Below, piece after piece: positions 21,801-32,914 of a stretch of 64,000 nt of DNA. Position numbers and translations under genes: made by a program. Position 1 is the first letter of the stretch. Every line of letters begins with the position of its first letter. The notes beneath the pieces were generated by a model. It was not told the origin of the DNA. It did not search any database and saw nothing but the letters and a program-made list of their open reading frames with translations. The stretch is from Aplectana chamaeleonis (lineage: Eukaryota > Nematoda > Chromadorea > Rhabditida > Cosmocercidae), in the NCBI GenBank assembly GCA_029168955.1, contig JAPDOI010000039.1, positions 992,001-1,056,000 of the forward strand, read 5' to 3'.

Positions 21801-22267
21801 CTTGAAGGCATCGTTCGCGCCGAAAACCAATTTCTATTTGCAGGCTCAATTCCTTGAATGAGCTCCGTACATCACACCGGTGAGCTTCAGCGCGTCAAAA
21901 AGTAGGGTAATGAGGTTGGGAGGCGTTCTAGATGAGGATTCGCCACCAGTTCTCACCAGCCATCCAGCACTTTTTCATAGAATGTTCATGCGATCGTCAA
22001 ACAACATAAAAAGCAGTTACAGCACAAGCTCCAAATGCAGAAAAACTTTGAAAATGACAGTCAGGAGGCCTCCAAACGCAGCAAAACTTCAATAATGATT
22101 TTGGCGTGAAACTCAAATTCATATTTACAATGTGTTCCGATCGACTTTTCTTTATGAATGAAGGTTTTTCATGGGCACCTTTGGCATTTTCGTTCACTCG
22201 AGAGGTCAAGCTACACAAAAACATGAAAAAATAATATATGGTTCTCTGCGCGTACGATGCCTTTAAG
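21801..22267. mobile_element. TIR element, TTAA-family relative
   Basis: Left CTTGAAGGCATCGTTCGCGC and right end the complement of CTTAAAGGCATCGTACGCGC. 467 bp. Part of the interior (GATGAGGATTCGCCACCAG) recurs at about 56,350. Confidence 0.75.
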
Positions 22268-22379
22268 AATCTTGCCTTCGAGCTCTCCGATGATCAAAAA
22301 GATCGTTCTTCTGGTGTTTCTGTGGTGTTTCTTGGTGTCATGATATAAAAAGGTTTGACAAGTCGCTAAATTTAGGATG

Positions 22380-22930
22380 GAAGAGAAATGATGTTGAGTA
22401 CCCAGAGTTGATCACTCATGTATGATCTCCACACGCACGCGAAGGAACAACTCGACCAACGCGTAGCTAGATGCCTCACACGGAAACCGGAGATGCCCAG
22501 GGTTTCGGAGGCATCTAGTCTGATTTTGACACGAGAATTTTGACACGAGAAAGTTACGGAAAGTTTAGCCTCAGTTGGTGAAATTTTAGCTACGGCGCCC
22601 GCATATTCTACGCAATTTCTCGCTACAGTACCTGCATATTCTACGTAAATTCCCGCTACAGCACCCGCATATTTCACGCTTAATCTCGCTGCAGCACTCG
22701 GTCGATCGACCCACCCAGTCTTGATCCGTACTAGAAAGGCAATCCCCGCTGCGATCGAGCGCATCGCCGTTTCTTCCCCACGGCCTGCAGCATCCCAGCG
22801 GCCAAAATTATCCCTAGAAAGGCCTTCCAGAGAGCGACACGGGGTCACCCTCCACGACCGCTCACAGAGTGTCAAGTTTTCCGTGGGTTGACTGGGCCAA
22901 CACTGTTCGAACGGCATCCCTGCGTTCCGC
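22380..22930 (-). repeat. dispersed repeat with internal ~31 bp tandem units (copy 1)
   Basis: About 540 bp that match 60,029-60,500 closely. The minus strand is open for 181 codons; the core reads DNFGRWDAAGRGEETAMR and repeated YVEYAGAVA units. The other copy is open too (157 codons). No known domain is visible. It may be a non-coding repeat whose frame is open by composition, or a small multicopy gene; see findings. Confidence 0.7.
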
Positions 22931-22949
22931 GTAGCCAGCGCAGGTTTGA

Positions 22950-22981
22950 GATTTTTATTTATTTATTTATTTATTTATTTA
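22950..22981. repeat. (ATTT)n microsatellite, tail of LINE
   Basis: Seven or so ATTT units. On the minus strand it is an (AAAT)n tract about 80 bases after the LINE stop codon at 23,064, the position expected for the 3' tail. Confidence 0.85.
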
Positions 22982-23063
22982 GGTACGCTGTAGAAGACAC
23001 ACGCTTAAAAAGAAAAAAAAACTCGAATCAATAAACATGAGCTCAGATACGCAAAAAAAACGC

Positions 23064-23825
23064 CTATGATTTCAGCAAGAGTTTGGCTATTCCCCGCTTC
23101 AATGTTATCATTGAACTGGAAGTGAGTGTGGTTTTACTGACACGAAGATACGCTGAACCCGCCCTTACTGTAAAGAATTTGCATCTAAGTGTGGTTTTCG
23201 ACCTCGCAAATGATATTTTCCTCTCCCCACCTCGTGTTTTTGAGAGGACTATACTGAAGAAGTGTGAAAATTTAGCACCAGACATCCCGTTCAAAAGCTT
23301 GTGCACCATACAAATGTCAAACAATTCACGCCGTGACTCGAGGTTCGCTATGTTGAAATATTGGTTCCGAATCCTAGCATTTGGAATTTTAGAGTACAGA
23401 AACCCTCCACGCCGTATTAATATCTTTCTGGTAAAGTTGTTCTGCACCTTCTCTAGAAGAGTGATGTCTTTCTTCTTGTACGGAGAGAAGACAACCGTAC
23501 CATTTTCAACAAGCGGGCGAACGTAAACCTTGTACTCTCTCAAAAGTACGCTACTGTCTTTTGTAGTGAGAGCCTTAAAAATTTGATAGGTACGGTTGTG
23601 AGCCCTTTTGTACAACTCTTTGTAATGAGAATTGAAATCAAGTTTCTCATCATACAAGAAACCGAGATCCTTGATTTGGCTGACTCTCTCAATACCCTGG
23701 GCATCTATATTATACGAAGTGGGCAGCATGGAAGAACCAATACGCATCCAGAAAGACCTCCCGGGAGAAATCGGAATCTGCCATGTCGTTGACCATGCTT
23801 GTAAACGATCGGTAGCTGTTTGCAA
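23064..23825 (-). pseudogene. CR1/Jockey-like LINE C-terminal region
   Basis: The 253-codon frame holds LQAWSTTWQIPISPGRSFWM, IKDLGFLYDEKLDFNSHY, YVRPLVENGTVVFSPYKKKD and LEKVQNNFTRKI, the thumb and C-terminal blocks seen also at 17.2-17.9 kb, and ends in a natural stop. This exact stretch is intact, unlike the older copy. It begins abruptly at 23,825 beside the AGGGATGTGCGG repeat; the RT core is 1.3 kb away at 25.1-25.8 kb. Confidence 0.88.
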
Positions 23826-23854
23826 GCGCTCTGTATCAAGAAGGGTAGAGACCA

Positions 23855-24030
23855 GGGATGTGCGGCAATTGCCGTTTGCCGTTTGCCGAAATTTTTGTTA
23901 TTTTTCCGGCAAAACTCGGCAAAGCATTGAGAGGAAACGTCGCCTATGCTCGCGGCCATGTAGGCACCAGGGGTAATCCGATTATCCGTTGTTCGCTTAA
24001 CCGTTATCCGGGGTTTTGACTTACCTGGGG
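23855..24030. repeat. AGGGATGTGCGG-family element, uninterrupted copy
   Basis: Same family as 18,116-18,566 but without the Harbinger-like insertion: GGCACCAGGGGTAATCCGAT runs straight through the insertion point (about 23,966-23,985). It therefore serves as an empty-site reference. Confidence 0.85.
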
Positions 24031-24054
24031 TGGTAGCAAATGGGTTTGAAAACG

Positions 24055-24791
24055 CGAGTTACTCTGAGAGAATCATTCGCGCTAGTACCGTGTTGCTCCC
24101 GCGATCCGCGATGGTACCGTGTTTGTTTCCCCCTAGTCCGCGATCCGCGTCCGTTCCGCGATAGTTACCTAATCGACCTATACGTTGCCTTTCTCGTGCT
24201 CGTACCATGATGGTTCCGCGATCTTTACCAAGTTTAGCGCGCTAGTACCGTGGTGAACTCGCGATCCGCGATGGTACCGTGATCGTTTCCCCCCGGTTCC
24301 GCGCTCTCATGCTGTAAATATTTGTAAAGCAGCGCGAAATACCGCACGAACAATACCTTATAGCTTCATGTTGATCTGACAGGCGACACCCGTTCGGCTG
24401 AAACACCGAGAGGGCATGAATGCGGTACGATCAGTGGTGGAGGCTGGCCAAATCTCGCGATCGTCCCGCGATAGTTCCGGGCTCAGTTCATCGCTGTTGT
24501 TCGATTTAACACCCGAAATACATATATGTATAGACGCTATTCGCCCTCAATGTTGGAACTGGTAGAATCTCGCAATCGTTCCGCGACAGCCCCGGGCTCG
24601 ATTCCTCGCGTTTCCGCGGAGGAGCACGGCGGGAGCATCGATGAACGAACGCGGTACGCTCTCGGTTTGAGACTGACAGAATCTCGCGATTGTTCCGCGA
24701 TAGCCCCATGCTAGTATCCTCTCGACTCCTGCCAGAAACCGGGTGGATTCTATCCGTGAACGATCGCGGGGAATTTTCTCAGAGTAACTCG
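24055..24791. mobile_element. GC-rich TIR element
   Basis: Left CGAGTTACTCTGAGAGAAT and right end its near complement (24,772-24,791). The 737 bp interior is packed with CGCGATNGTTCCGCGATAG-like phrases. No protein is recognisable. Confidence 0.75.
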
Positions 24792-25043
24792 AGGTAAGTT
24801 CTCGGTAAACTGCCGCAAAACACAAGTTTTTTATTTGACGCATGCCACGTTGTGAGCCACTAGATACTCACAGTATAAAAAAATTCCCCAAAAAAAGGTT
24901 CATTCTGTCTTTTTTGGAAAAAATATTGGTTCAGAAGAAGGATCTTAAGATTTTTGAAGTCTTCTCAGATCGCGGTAAGTTCGCGCAAAACTGCAACTTA
25001 AGGCGAGCCGACAGAGAAATCGGAAATAGTGTGTGAATGAGGA

Positions 25044-25108
25044 AAAAGATGGATAGCTTTCAAAAAAGTCCTCCGCAGGACGTTTTAGAAAGCTATCCAT
25101 CTTTTTCT
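25044..25108. repeat. 65 bp hairpin at LINE break
   Basis: AAAAAGATGGATAGCTTTC pairs with its exact complement 20-odd bases later, and the loop itself contains GTCCTCCGCAGGAC, a second palindrome. It sits exactly where the LINE RT reading stops. Confidence 0.85.
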
Positions 25109-25801
25109 TTATTCATATACTAATACACCTCCTTGTGGGACTCCACTTTTGACCTCAAAAACATTCGACAAAGTCGAATTTATGCGAACTTGGAACGTTC
25201 TTCCAGTCAAAAACTCTTTGATCCATTTCCATACATTTTCATGGAAACCGAGCTTTTCCAGTACGTGAATGAGCTTTTTGTGGCTAACTTTATCGAATGC
25301 TTTGGTAAAATCTACATAGATCACGTCAACACTTTTTCTGGCATCTAAAGCTAATGTCCAATCTTCAAGAGTCTCCAGCATATTTGTCGTAACTGATTTC
25401 CCACCAACAAACCCATGTTGACATGGAGGAATGAGATCATTTAGCCCTATATGTTTGAGGATGTGAGACTTCAAAATTTTCTCAAAAAGCCTGCAGAACA
25501 GAGAAGTTATGCTGATTGGCCTGTAGCTTCCGGGAGCATGGGACGGTTGCTTTTTCAGAAGAGGAGTGATGTAGGAGTGTTTCTAAAGTCGAGGGACCTC
25601 GGAAAGGCTCATCGACTGATTGAATATGTACGATAATGGATAGGCAATTACATGCGCAACGTTCTTAACAAATATGAAAGGGATTTTATCAGGAGTGAAT
25701 GAATAAGAATTAGGTAATTTCATCAAGTGTTCATAAATCGTGATTTCATCAAAATAAGAAAAATCGTGTATTGGAATTTGGTGAGGGACGCTAGAAATCA
25801 T
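25109..25801 (-). pseudogene. CR1/Jockey-like LINE RT N-terminal half
   Basis: Minus frames give YSFTPDKIPFIFVKNVAHVI and PLSYIFNQSM (25,583-25,801). A frame change covers the SYRPISITSLFCRLFEKIL block, then ILKHIGLNDLIPPCQHGF, VIYVDFTKAFDKVSHKKL and RTFQVRINSTLS follow, and it ends at SGVPQGGVL before the FADD block. The catalytic DFTKAFD block is intact. It is truncated upstream at about 25,801. Order and strand suit the same insertion as 23,064-23,825, with the middle deleted and replaced by other repeats. Confidence 0.88.
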
Positions 25802-26369
25802 CCAAACTCATAGTGGAATCTCCGTCATCATATTCAGCCTCTTCGGCTAGACTTCAGCCGTTTTCTTCGTCTTTTTAGCCTTCATGGCTCTTTCGTCTTC
25901 GTGCCCGATTTCTTCGACGGAGAGTGCAGCTCCTCTTCCGTATCAGCGAAGCTGTGCTTCTGTTGCCACTAAAGAAGCTGCTAGTTTTCTGGGTCTCCCA
26001 CCTTTTTTCTAAGAGAAAGGATGATAAAGCCAAGCATCAAAAACAAAGAAAATCAAAAGTTTTGGTTGCGCGGCGACGTTGCGCTGGTCCCAACGCATTC
26101 AACCCTCATGCGTGCCTCTTTTCTCGAGCAAGGTGAAATAATTGAGAGTCATGTATCAATTTCCAGGCTATCGCGACCGTCATGTTATCTCTGATTAGTT
26201 TATCGGTATGCTCACACCTGAGGGTTGAGGAATTTTAGCGTAAATGAATGCCGGCAATAAGTGAAAAAGATGGTCGTGAGCCGTACGAGAACATTCGAGA
26301 AGTACGAATAACAACTGGCGGCGAATGAGGTGCATGGTCTGTAACTGTATTTGGAAACAGTTTAACTGA
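25802..26369. other. no recognisable feature
   Basis: Short frames only. Confidence 0.3.
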
Positions 26370-26640
26370 CGAAGAATTTCTTTGACTCGAAACAGCCGAC
26401 TATCGAATTTATTCGACTGTTCGGGTCTATCGAATAACTGAGTCTTTGACTAAGTCGATTTTTGAAAATTTCGAATAATCGAGTTTTCGACTAAGTCGAT
26501 TTTTCAAAATTTCGAGTAATCGAGTTTTCAACTAATTCGGTTTTTCAAAATTTCGAATAATCGAGTAGTCGAATGACTCGATGTCGACTGTTTCAGTCGA
26601 TACCAAGACTCGATGACTCGACTCGACATAAGTATACTAG
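26370..26640. repeat. tandem ~45-50 bp units, TCGAATAATCGAGT-rich
   Basis: About four diverged units containing AATTTCGAATAATCGAGTTT and GACTAAGTCGATTTTT, followed by GACTCGATGACTCGACTCGA. Confidence 0.8.
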
Positions 26641-26856
26641 CTACGCGTTGGCGGAGAAAGTAAATTTGCCTCCGGACAAGAGGATCCTTTCTTTCTTGAA
26701 CCACTCGACAAATCTGCTTTTACTAGCCTTCGCGTTTTGTGTTTTGCCCACTGAGGAAATTGCTGTTGAATGTATTTAACAGCAAACACACTCACAATTT
26801 GTCGTAACCCAAGCCGTACATTACTATTAAGACACCTGAATGGAAGTACTTTCTGC

Positions 26857-27342
26857 TTAAAGGCAGTGTTCACGATAGTCTTCGATTTTGAGATCATTAG
26901 CTTAATCGATTGTTTGGCCCCCGGGTAGAACATAAATGAAGAACGAATCGAGAAAAACGCACCAGAAGGTCACGAAATCCTTTACTCTCACCCAATCTCT
27001 TCGCTCTCACAAGAACTGTTCGTTGTGACAATGAGATCATTTGTGGGCCCGTCCTTTACAATTATTTGCTTTCTGCTGCTCCGTTCTTTTCTTGGAACTA
27101 GTACTATTTTGCCTAGAATATTCTTACACTTTCGACTGATCCCATTTTTCACCGGTGACAACCACCGTGAACATGTTCATACAACTGGACAACTAGTTCA
27201 GGCCAGGGATTAATGTCACTGAAATATGACATTTAAGTGCGTTTTTCGCCGTTTCTTCGTAATTTCTGTAACACTCGGTGGCCAACGCTTTGTTTTGAGT
27301 GGAAAACTCGGGAACGAAAAACATCGTGGACACTGCATTTAA
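26857..27342. mobile_element. TTAA-bounded TIR element, third subfamily
   Basis: Starts TTAAAGGCAGTGTTCACGAT, ends in ATCGTGGACACTGCATTTAA. 486 bp. The interior differs from the 10.04 kb type but its first part (GATCATTAGC) recurs at about 57,940, where only a left portion remains. Confidence 0.85.
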
Positions 27343-27560
27343 CTAACTCAGACACTCGTGGCGTCCAACGGGTGGTTGACACGTCACCCTTGTGGCTTAC
27401 CGGTCGCTGGGTGGTTTGACTGCAAGGGGCGGATCGACTGTCTGTCGACCGTGATGTGTCCGATCGACTGTCTGTCGACCGAGGTCTACAGACAGTCGAC
27501 CACCCATCGGCCGGTAGCATGGGACGACGTCACTTCGTCGTTTTCTCACCTTTGTGCGCG
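27343..27560. repeat. GGTCGAC-rich repeat, partial copy
   Basis: GACACTCGTGGCGTCCAACG and GGTGGTTGACA match, in complement, the end of the 31.5-31.9 kb repeat. Inside are two copies of GATCGACTGTCTGTCGACCG and an inverted one. Confidence 0.7.
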
Positions 27561-27619
27561 TATTGACGTGCAAAACTTCTGACCCCCGGACCCGCTGCAC
27601 CGCCAACTGTTTGGCGCCG

Positions 27620-28680
27620 AATTTTTCGTTTCTGTTGTCCTCCTGATTCTGAGGGATTAATTTCCCATTTCTTCCACGTCCGTTTTGAAATTTTTAAGTT
27701 TTCAATTCCTTTCTATATCCTGACTCGTTAATAAAACATGAAGCTTTTCTTTCATTTATTAATTCGGTGAAGAATTTCTCATTTTCGTTGATTTGTTGTT
27801 TGGAAGAAATTTCCGATTCTTTCCATGACCTTTTTGAATTTTCGGAGTTTCCGAATCATGCCTTATACTAACTCGATCTCGAAACGGAAAGTTTTTTTTT
27901 TTATTTCTTGATTCGGAGTCTGAAATTTAATTTTGGTTTTTGATTGAAAATTTCCGATTTCCGATTTTTTGCACGTCCTCTTTGAATTTTGGAGTTTCCG
28001 ATTCTTTCCATATCCCGACTCGATATCGGAACGGCAATTTTTTTTTTCATTTCTTGATTCGTCTTTCCAATCTTCACATTTTGGTTGATTTCTTGAGAGT
28101 AAAGGAAAATTTGCGATTCCTTCTGCGTCCTTTTTGAAATTTTCAAGTTTTCGATTGCTTTCTATATCCTGACTCGCTATTAAAACATGACGTTTTTTCA
28201 TTCCTTGATTCAGCGGTGAATTTCTCATTTTGTTGATTTGTTGTTTTTGGAAAAATTTTCAAATGTCCTATTCTTTTTTATGATCATTTAAAGTTCGGAG
28301 TTTCCCATTCTTTCCTTATACTGACTCCAAATCGCAACGGAAAGTTCTTTCATTTCTTGATTCGTCTTCCCAATCATAACAGTTTGGTTGATTTCTTGCT
28401 CATGAAGAAGAATTTCCAGTACCTTCCATATCCTTTTTGAATTTCTGAGTTTCAGATTCTTTCCATATCCCGACTCGATATCGAAACAAGAACTTTTTTC
28501 GTTTCTCGATTTGGCGTCGAAATTCTAATTTTGGCTGATTTCTGGATCTTGAAATAAACTTTCCGATTTCTTCCATGTCCTCTCTGATTGCTGGGATTTT
28601 CTATTTCTTTACCACATCCTGACTCGATACGAAAGCAGAAAATTTTTCCTTTTTTTATTCGGCGTCCTATCTAAACATCT
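27620..28680. repeat. satellite-like array, ~150 bp monomers
   Basis: About seven diverged monomers sharing TTCTTGATTCG, TTTGGTTGATTTCTTG, TTTTTGAATTTT, GAGTTTCCGATTCTTTCC and ATATCCCGACTCGATATCG. The TTCTTGATTCG anchor falls near 27,755, 27,909, 28,052, 28,203, 28,354, 28,502 and 28,657. Every third unit is more alike (449 bp spacing). The 121-codon minus frame here is part of the array. Confidence 0.88.
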
Positions 28681-28859
28681 AAAGCGCACCTTGTAGTAGT
28701 AAGTGAATGAAGTGTATGTGAATAAAGGGGTGTAATTGCTTCTCCCTTTCTTTGTTTGATTGTTTTTCATTCATGCTTTTCTCGTTAGTGGTCACAGTAT
28801 ATGACAGTCAACTCGTAGCATCAAATAATCAGAAGAAATTTTCAAAAATTTGAAAAATC

Positions 28860-29293
28860 ATTTTGAAAATTTGAAAATTTTGCTCTTTGAGTATATTCGA
28901 AAAAGCGAAGTTCGAGAATTTAGGCGGTTTTGATGAAATACACTTGATCTGCCACAAGTTTCCGGGATATTTAGATGATCAACGAATTCATGAGTCTCCG
29001 GCCATTTTTTCACATTTGGCGATTGTGTATTCTCCGCTTGTCCCAGTCTTTCATATCATTACCATGGAAGTGGTGCGCTTATTGAAGCTAAATCATGAAT
29101 TTCAAGAGTGGTATGTACTTTACAGAAAACAGTCACTACGCGTCTATGATTGGTTTCTATGGTATGTACAAAAATCAGGCACTGGGCGATCAACAGAACA
29201 AGCTAGTCTACTAGACATCGCTGCTGAAAAGAGCAATCGGGTGAGCCTTGTAAGCCAAATGCATTTCATTCAGTCTAGACTGACATTGCGATA
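28860..29293 (+). CDS. candidate decayed or unknown exon
   Basis: A 135-codon plus frame (from 28,887) with low repeat content reads, for example, EIHLICHKFPGYLDDQRIHE and EVVRLLKLNHEFQEWYVLY, followed by a possible acceptor (TTTTGCAG at about 29,304-29,311) in the next frame. I do not recognise it and no splice donor is convincing. It could be chance. Confidence 0.2.
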
Positions 29294-29960
29294 ATTTCTG
29301 AGTTTTGCAGGAAAGACGTTTCCGGATACAGTTTCGAAGGCGACTACGCTTCTCTGATGGCTTTATACGAACGCTCTTCTAAGATCTCGTCTTCCTTGAG
29401 GCTTGTATATTTTCACTCACGAAATATACTCGAAAGCGGCGGTTTTCCCTCGAAATTTCTCCCGGTTGGGAAGCTTCGAACGAAACTAGCCGAAAATTTT
29501 GGAAAATCGACTAATAAACCACAGACTCGTGATCAACGCCCCAAAAAAACCCCTTGGGAGAATTTTAAGTCAAATCTGGAACATTTTCTAAAACGCTTCC
29601 AGAGCCCTCTAATCGGTATAAATATTCGCCCAACCGAAAGTCCTAAACGCTGTAAGCCTGAACAAAGTATGGAAAATGCGCCTTCACCTAAAATTTGCTC
29701 AGGGGGGTAGCTTTGGACGCTGAACACATTTATGAGGCCCGTTTCCAGATTTTCCTGAAAGAATAATTCCCTTTTTGGAGGGTACAAAAAGCACAAAAAA
29801 CGACCTTTTAGGCTTATAACTTCTTGGAACCGGTAGCTCAAGTGAATACTGCGCAGTTTTACTATTGATCCACTAGAGATACTAACGATACTAGTCGTTT
29901 TGGCAGATGTGTTTACCACTATAAACACTTCCCTTGTTAGCAATTTTAAAATGTGTGCTG
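29294..29960. other. no recognisable feature
   Basis: A 117-codon plus frame (29,357-29,710) overlaps a 136-codon minus frame; neither resembles a known protein. Confidence 0.25.
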
Positions 29961-31046
29961 CGTGTGTGGTGTGGGTGTGGGTGGTGTGGGTGTGGGTGGT
30001 GTGGGTGTGGGTGGTGTGGGTGTGGGTGGTGTGGGTGTGGGTGGTGTGGGTGTGGGTGGTGTGGGTGTGGGTGGTGTGGGTGTGGGTGGTGTGGGTGTGG
30101 GTGGTGTGGGTGTGTGTGGTGTGGGTGTGGGTGGTGTGGGTGTGGGTGGTGTGGGTGTGGGTGGTGTGGGTGTGGGTGGTGTGGGTGTGGGTGGTGTGGG
30201 TGTGGGTGGTGTGGGTGTGGGTGGTGTGGGTGTGGGTGGTGTGGGTGTGGGTGGTGTGGGTGTGGGTGGTGTGGGTGTGGGTGGTGTGGGTGTGGGTGGT
30301 GTGGGTGTGGGTGGTGTGGGTGTGGTGGGTGTGGAGTGTGGGTGGTGTGGGTGTGGGTGGTGTGGGTGTGGGTGGTGTGGGTGTGGGTGGTGTGGGTGTG
30401 GAGTGGTGTGGGTGTGGGTGGTGTGGGTGTGGGTGGGTGTGGAGTGTGGGTGGTGTGGGTGTGGGTGGAGTGTGGGTGTGGGTGGTGTGGGTGTGGGTGG
30501 TGTGGGTGTGGGTGGTGTGGGTGTGGGTGGTGTGGGTGTGGGTGGTGTGGGTGTGGGTGGTGTGGGTGTGGAGTGGTGTGGGTGTGGGTGGTGTGGGTGT
30601 GGAGGAGTGGTGTGGGTGTGGGTGGTGTGGGTGGTGTGGGTGTGGGTGGGTGTGGGTGTGTGGGTGGTGTGGGTGTGGGTGGTGTGGGTGTGGAGTGGTG
30701 TGGGTGTGGAGTGGTGTGGGTGTGGGTGGTGTGGGTGTGGGTGGTGTGGGTGTGGGTGGTGTGGGTGTGGGTGGTGTGGGTGTGGGTGGTGTGGGTGTGG
30801 GTGGTGTGGGTGTGGGTGGTGTGGGTGTGGGTGGTGTGGGTGTGGAGTGGTGTGGGTGTGGGTGGTGTGGGTGTGGGTGGGTGTGGGTGTGGGTGGTGTG
30901 GGTGTGGGTGGGTGTGGAGTGGGTGGTGTGGGTGTGGGTGGTGTGGGTGTGGGTGGTGTGGGTGTGGGTGGTGTGGGTGTGGAGTGGTGTGGGTGTGGGT
31001 GGTGTGGGTGTGGGTGGTGTGGGTGTGGGTGGTGTGGGTGTGGGTG
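29961..31046. repeat. 15 bp GT-rich minisatellite, ~72 units
   Basis: Unit GTGTGGGTGTGGGTG repeated almost without change for 1.09 kb, with variants containing GTGGAGTGGTG in the second half. Because 15 is a multiple of three and the unit has no stop, all plus frames and one minus frame stay open for 370-400 codons (VWVWV, CGCGW, GVGGV, HPHTTP-type repeats). None is a gene. Confidence 0.97.
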
Positions 31047-31469
31047 CGATTGTAAAGACATCATTATGATCAGCGTGGAATTTTCCCCAAGATGAGCAGA
31101 AAAACGAAAATCGATGTCGGGGTTAGAGTGTGCCCTCAAGGTCACCACAAATGGACTGAACTAAGGCTTTCATAAAGCAGTAACATATTTTTGCCGGTAC
31201 AATGTGCAGTTTAGGTCGTTATTTCGTTTTTTGGAAACTATTCGGTAATATCGTTCATCATCCGTCATAATGTTGTCTTGTTATCTCATATTTGGGTAAT
31301 CACAGTCGTTATTTGAGATCAGGAGTTCTTATCCTACCCTCATTCTAAATTGTTAAAATGTTGATCAATGATTAGGATAAAATTTTGTTACTGTAAGTGT
31401 TTTACCAGCATTTGAAAGATTTTCGCCGCAACGCGGCGAATTTGAAGAGCCAGCGGCATTCATCTTCGA
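31047..31469. other. no recognisable feature
   Basis: Nothing beyond short frames. Confidence 0.3.
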
Positions 31470-31880
31470 GGTCTACAGGTGTCCAACTGCCGGTCGACAG
31501 GTATCCATCTACCGGTGGACAAACATCTAAGAAACGGTTGATGGGTGTCCAATAAACGGTCGACAGGTATCCAACTACCGGTGAACAGGTATCCATCTAC
31601 CGGCCGACAGGTATACCATAAACGGTCGACAGGTATCTAACTACCGATCGGCAGGTATCCAACTACCGGTCGACAGGTATCCAACTAACGGTCGACTAGT
31701 GTCCAACTACCGGTCGTCGGGTGGTCGACGGACAACTCAAGGGGAGCGACGGACAACTTGAGGGGGGTGACAGACAACTCTAGGGGAGCAGTCCCGCCTC
31801 TTTTCAGCGGTCGTGGGGAAGCACGCTGTGAGGTGATTGCTTGTCGACCACCCGTTGGACGCCACGCGTGTCTGAGAAGC
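31470..31880. repeat. GGTCGACAGGTATCCAACTA minisatellite and end sequence
   Basis: About ten units of roughly 21-22 bp (CCGGTCGACAGGTATCCAAC) to about 31,715. These are followed by three GGGGAGCGACGGACAACT-like units, then GTCGACCACCCGTTGGACGC, which matches the complement of 27,346-27,385. Confidence 0.88.
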
Positions 31881-32639
31881 TTTGCGTGTACTCTGAAGTT
31901 TAATATTTTAGTACATTGCATTTTTATCACAATATAACTTAAAAAATCAGACTATTTTCAAACACCATACCACTCTACTGTTCAGGAACATACTAATCGA
32001 AACACAGAGAAAAATCGTTTGAGCACCGTAATCCAATAAAGCCGTAAACTGAAAGTTTTGGGTGTGATTGCACCAAACTTCGTATTACACGCATGATACG
32101 CCGGTTTTTCTTCGGCGTCATAGACATTTCGCTCTTCAGATGACACCAGGATTGTGTCTGCGGATGTGGAGACTGAAAGTATGTTTCGGAGCAGGTACTA
32201 TCTTAGCGCGGGGGGCTACTAAGGCGCGACGCACTTGGCCACGCCCATTTGACCGTGCCTCCCCGAATCCGAGCACCTACCCGGGGTTTCCCTCCCCTGC
32301 CAGAATCAGGAGAGTCGTTGCGGCACGGAAAGATGGGCGTGGTCAGTGCCAGTGCCCCCCCCCTTCCGCTGCGATAGCACCTTGGCACATCAGTGGAGAA
32401 ATTGTTCGCACCCAATTTCTAACCCACCAAGACCTTCGCACCAACCGAGGTTCTCCTTCCCTTCCAAAATCAGGAGAGCCAGGAGGCCTAAAAAAGTAAA
32501 GTATTTACGCAAAGTTAGCTTCTTCATTTTGAGCGTTTTCTTAGGAGTACGTGCTTGGAAGAACGCAGATCTCACGCAGTTATTGAGCACTTAGTTAGCC
32601 ATTACTCGTGTTTTTTAAAGGTTAAGAGTTGTGATTCTA
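31881..32639. other. no recognisable gene
   Basis: A 143-codon plus frame (32,068-32,499) includes near-duplicated sequence: the phrase TTCCCTCCCCTGCCAGAATCAGGAGAG and TTCCTTCCCTTCCAAAATCAGGAGAG-like segments at about 32,287 and 32,455 (first 20 bases compared). This suggests a tandem duplication of ~170 bp rather than a gene. Confidence 0.4.
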
Positions 32640-32912
32640 CTGTGCTTATCTGGGCCAAATTCGCAATTGCGTCTCGACACGCTTTGCGGCCGCACGCGCC
32701 CAAGTCAGAAGAGCTTGCAGCGCCGCAGCGGCCAATCTGCTGACTCTAGGTGGCTTTTGGAAACTGTAAACTAAGGAAAATTGGAGAAAACTGTACAAAA
32801 AAGCCACATCGAGTCTGCTTCGGCGCTGGAAACCCGACTGACTCGAGCGCGTGCTGATGCAAAGCGTGTTGAGACGCAATTGCGGATCGGAATTTGGCTC
32901 AGATAAGCACAG
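32640..32912. mobile_element. CTGTGC-type palindromic MITE (copy 2)
   Basis: 273 bp with perfect end pairs CTGTGCTTATCTGGGCC and GATAAGCACAG. Flanked by TA at 32,638-32,639 and 32,913-32,914. Interior as in the 10.7 kb copy, with small deletions. Confidence 0.92.
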
Positions 32913-32914
32913 TA

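Noticed and set aside
29900..31148. Very long open frames (373-400 codons) on both strands
   Set aside because: They are the 15 bp GT-rich minisatellite read in frames without stops; the peptides are pure five-residue repeats.
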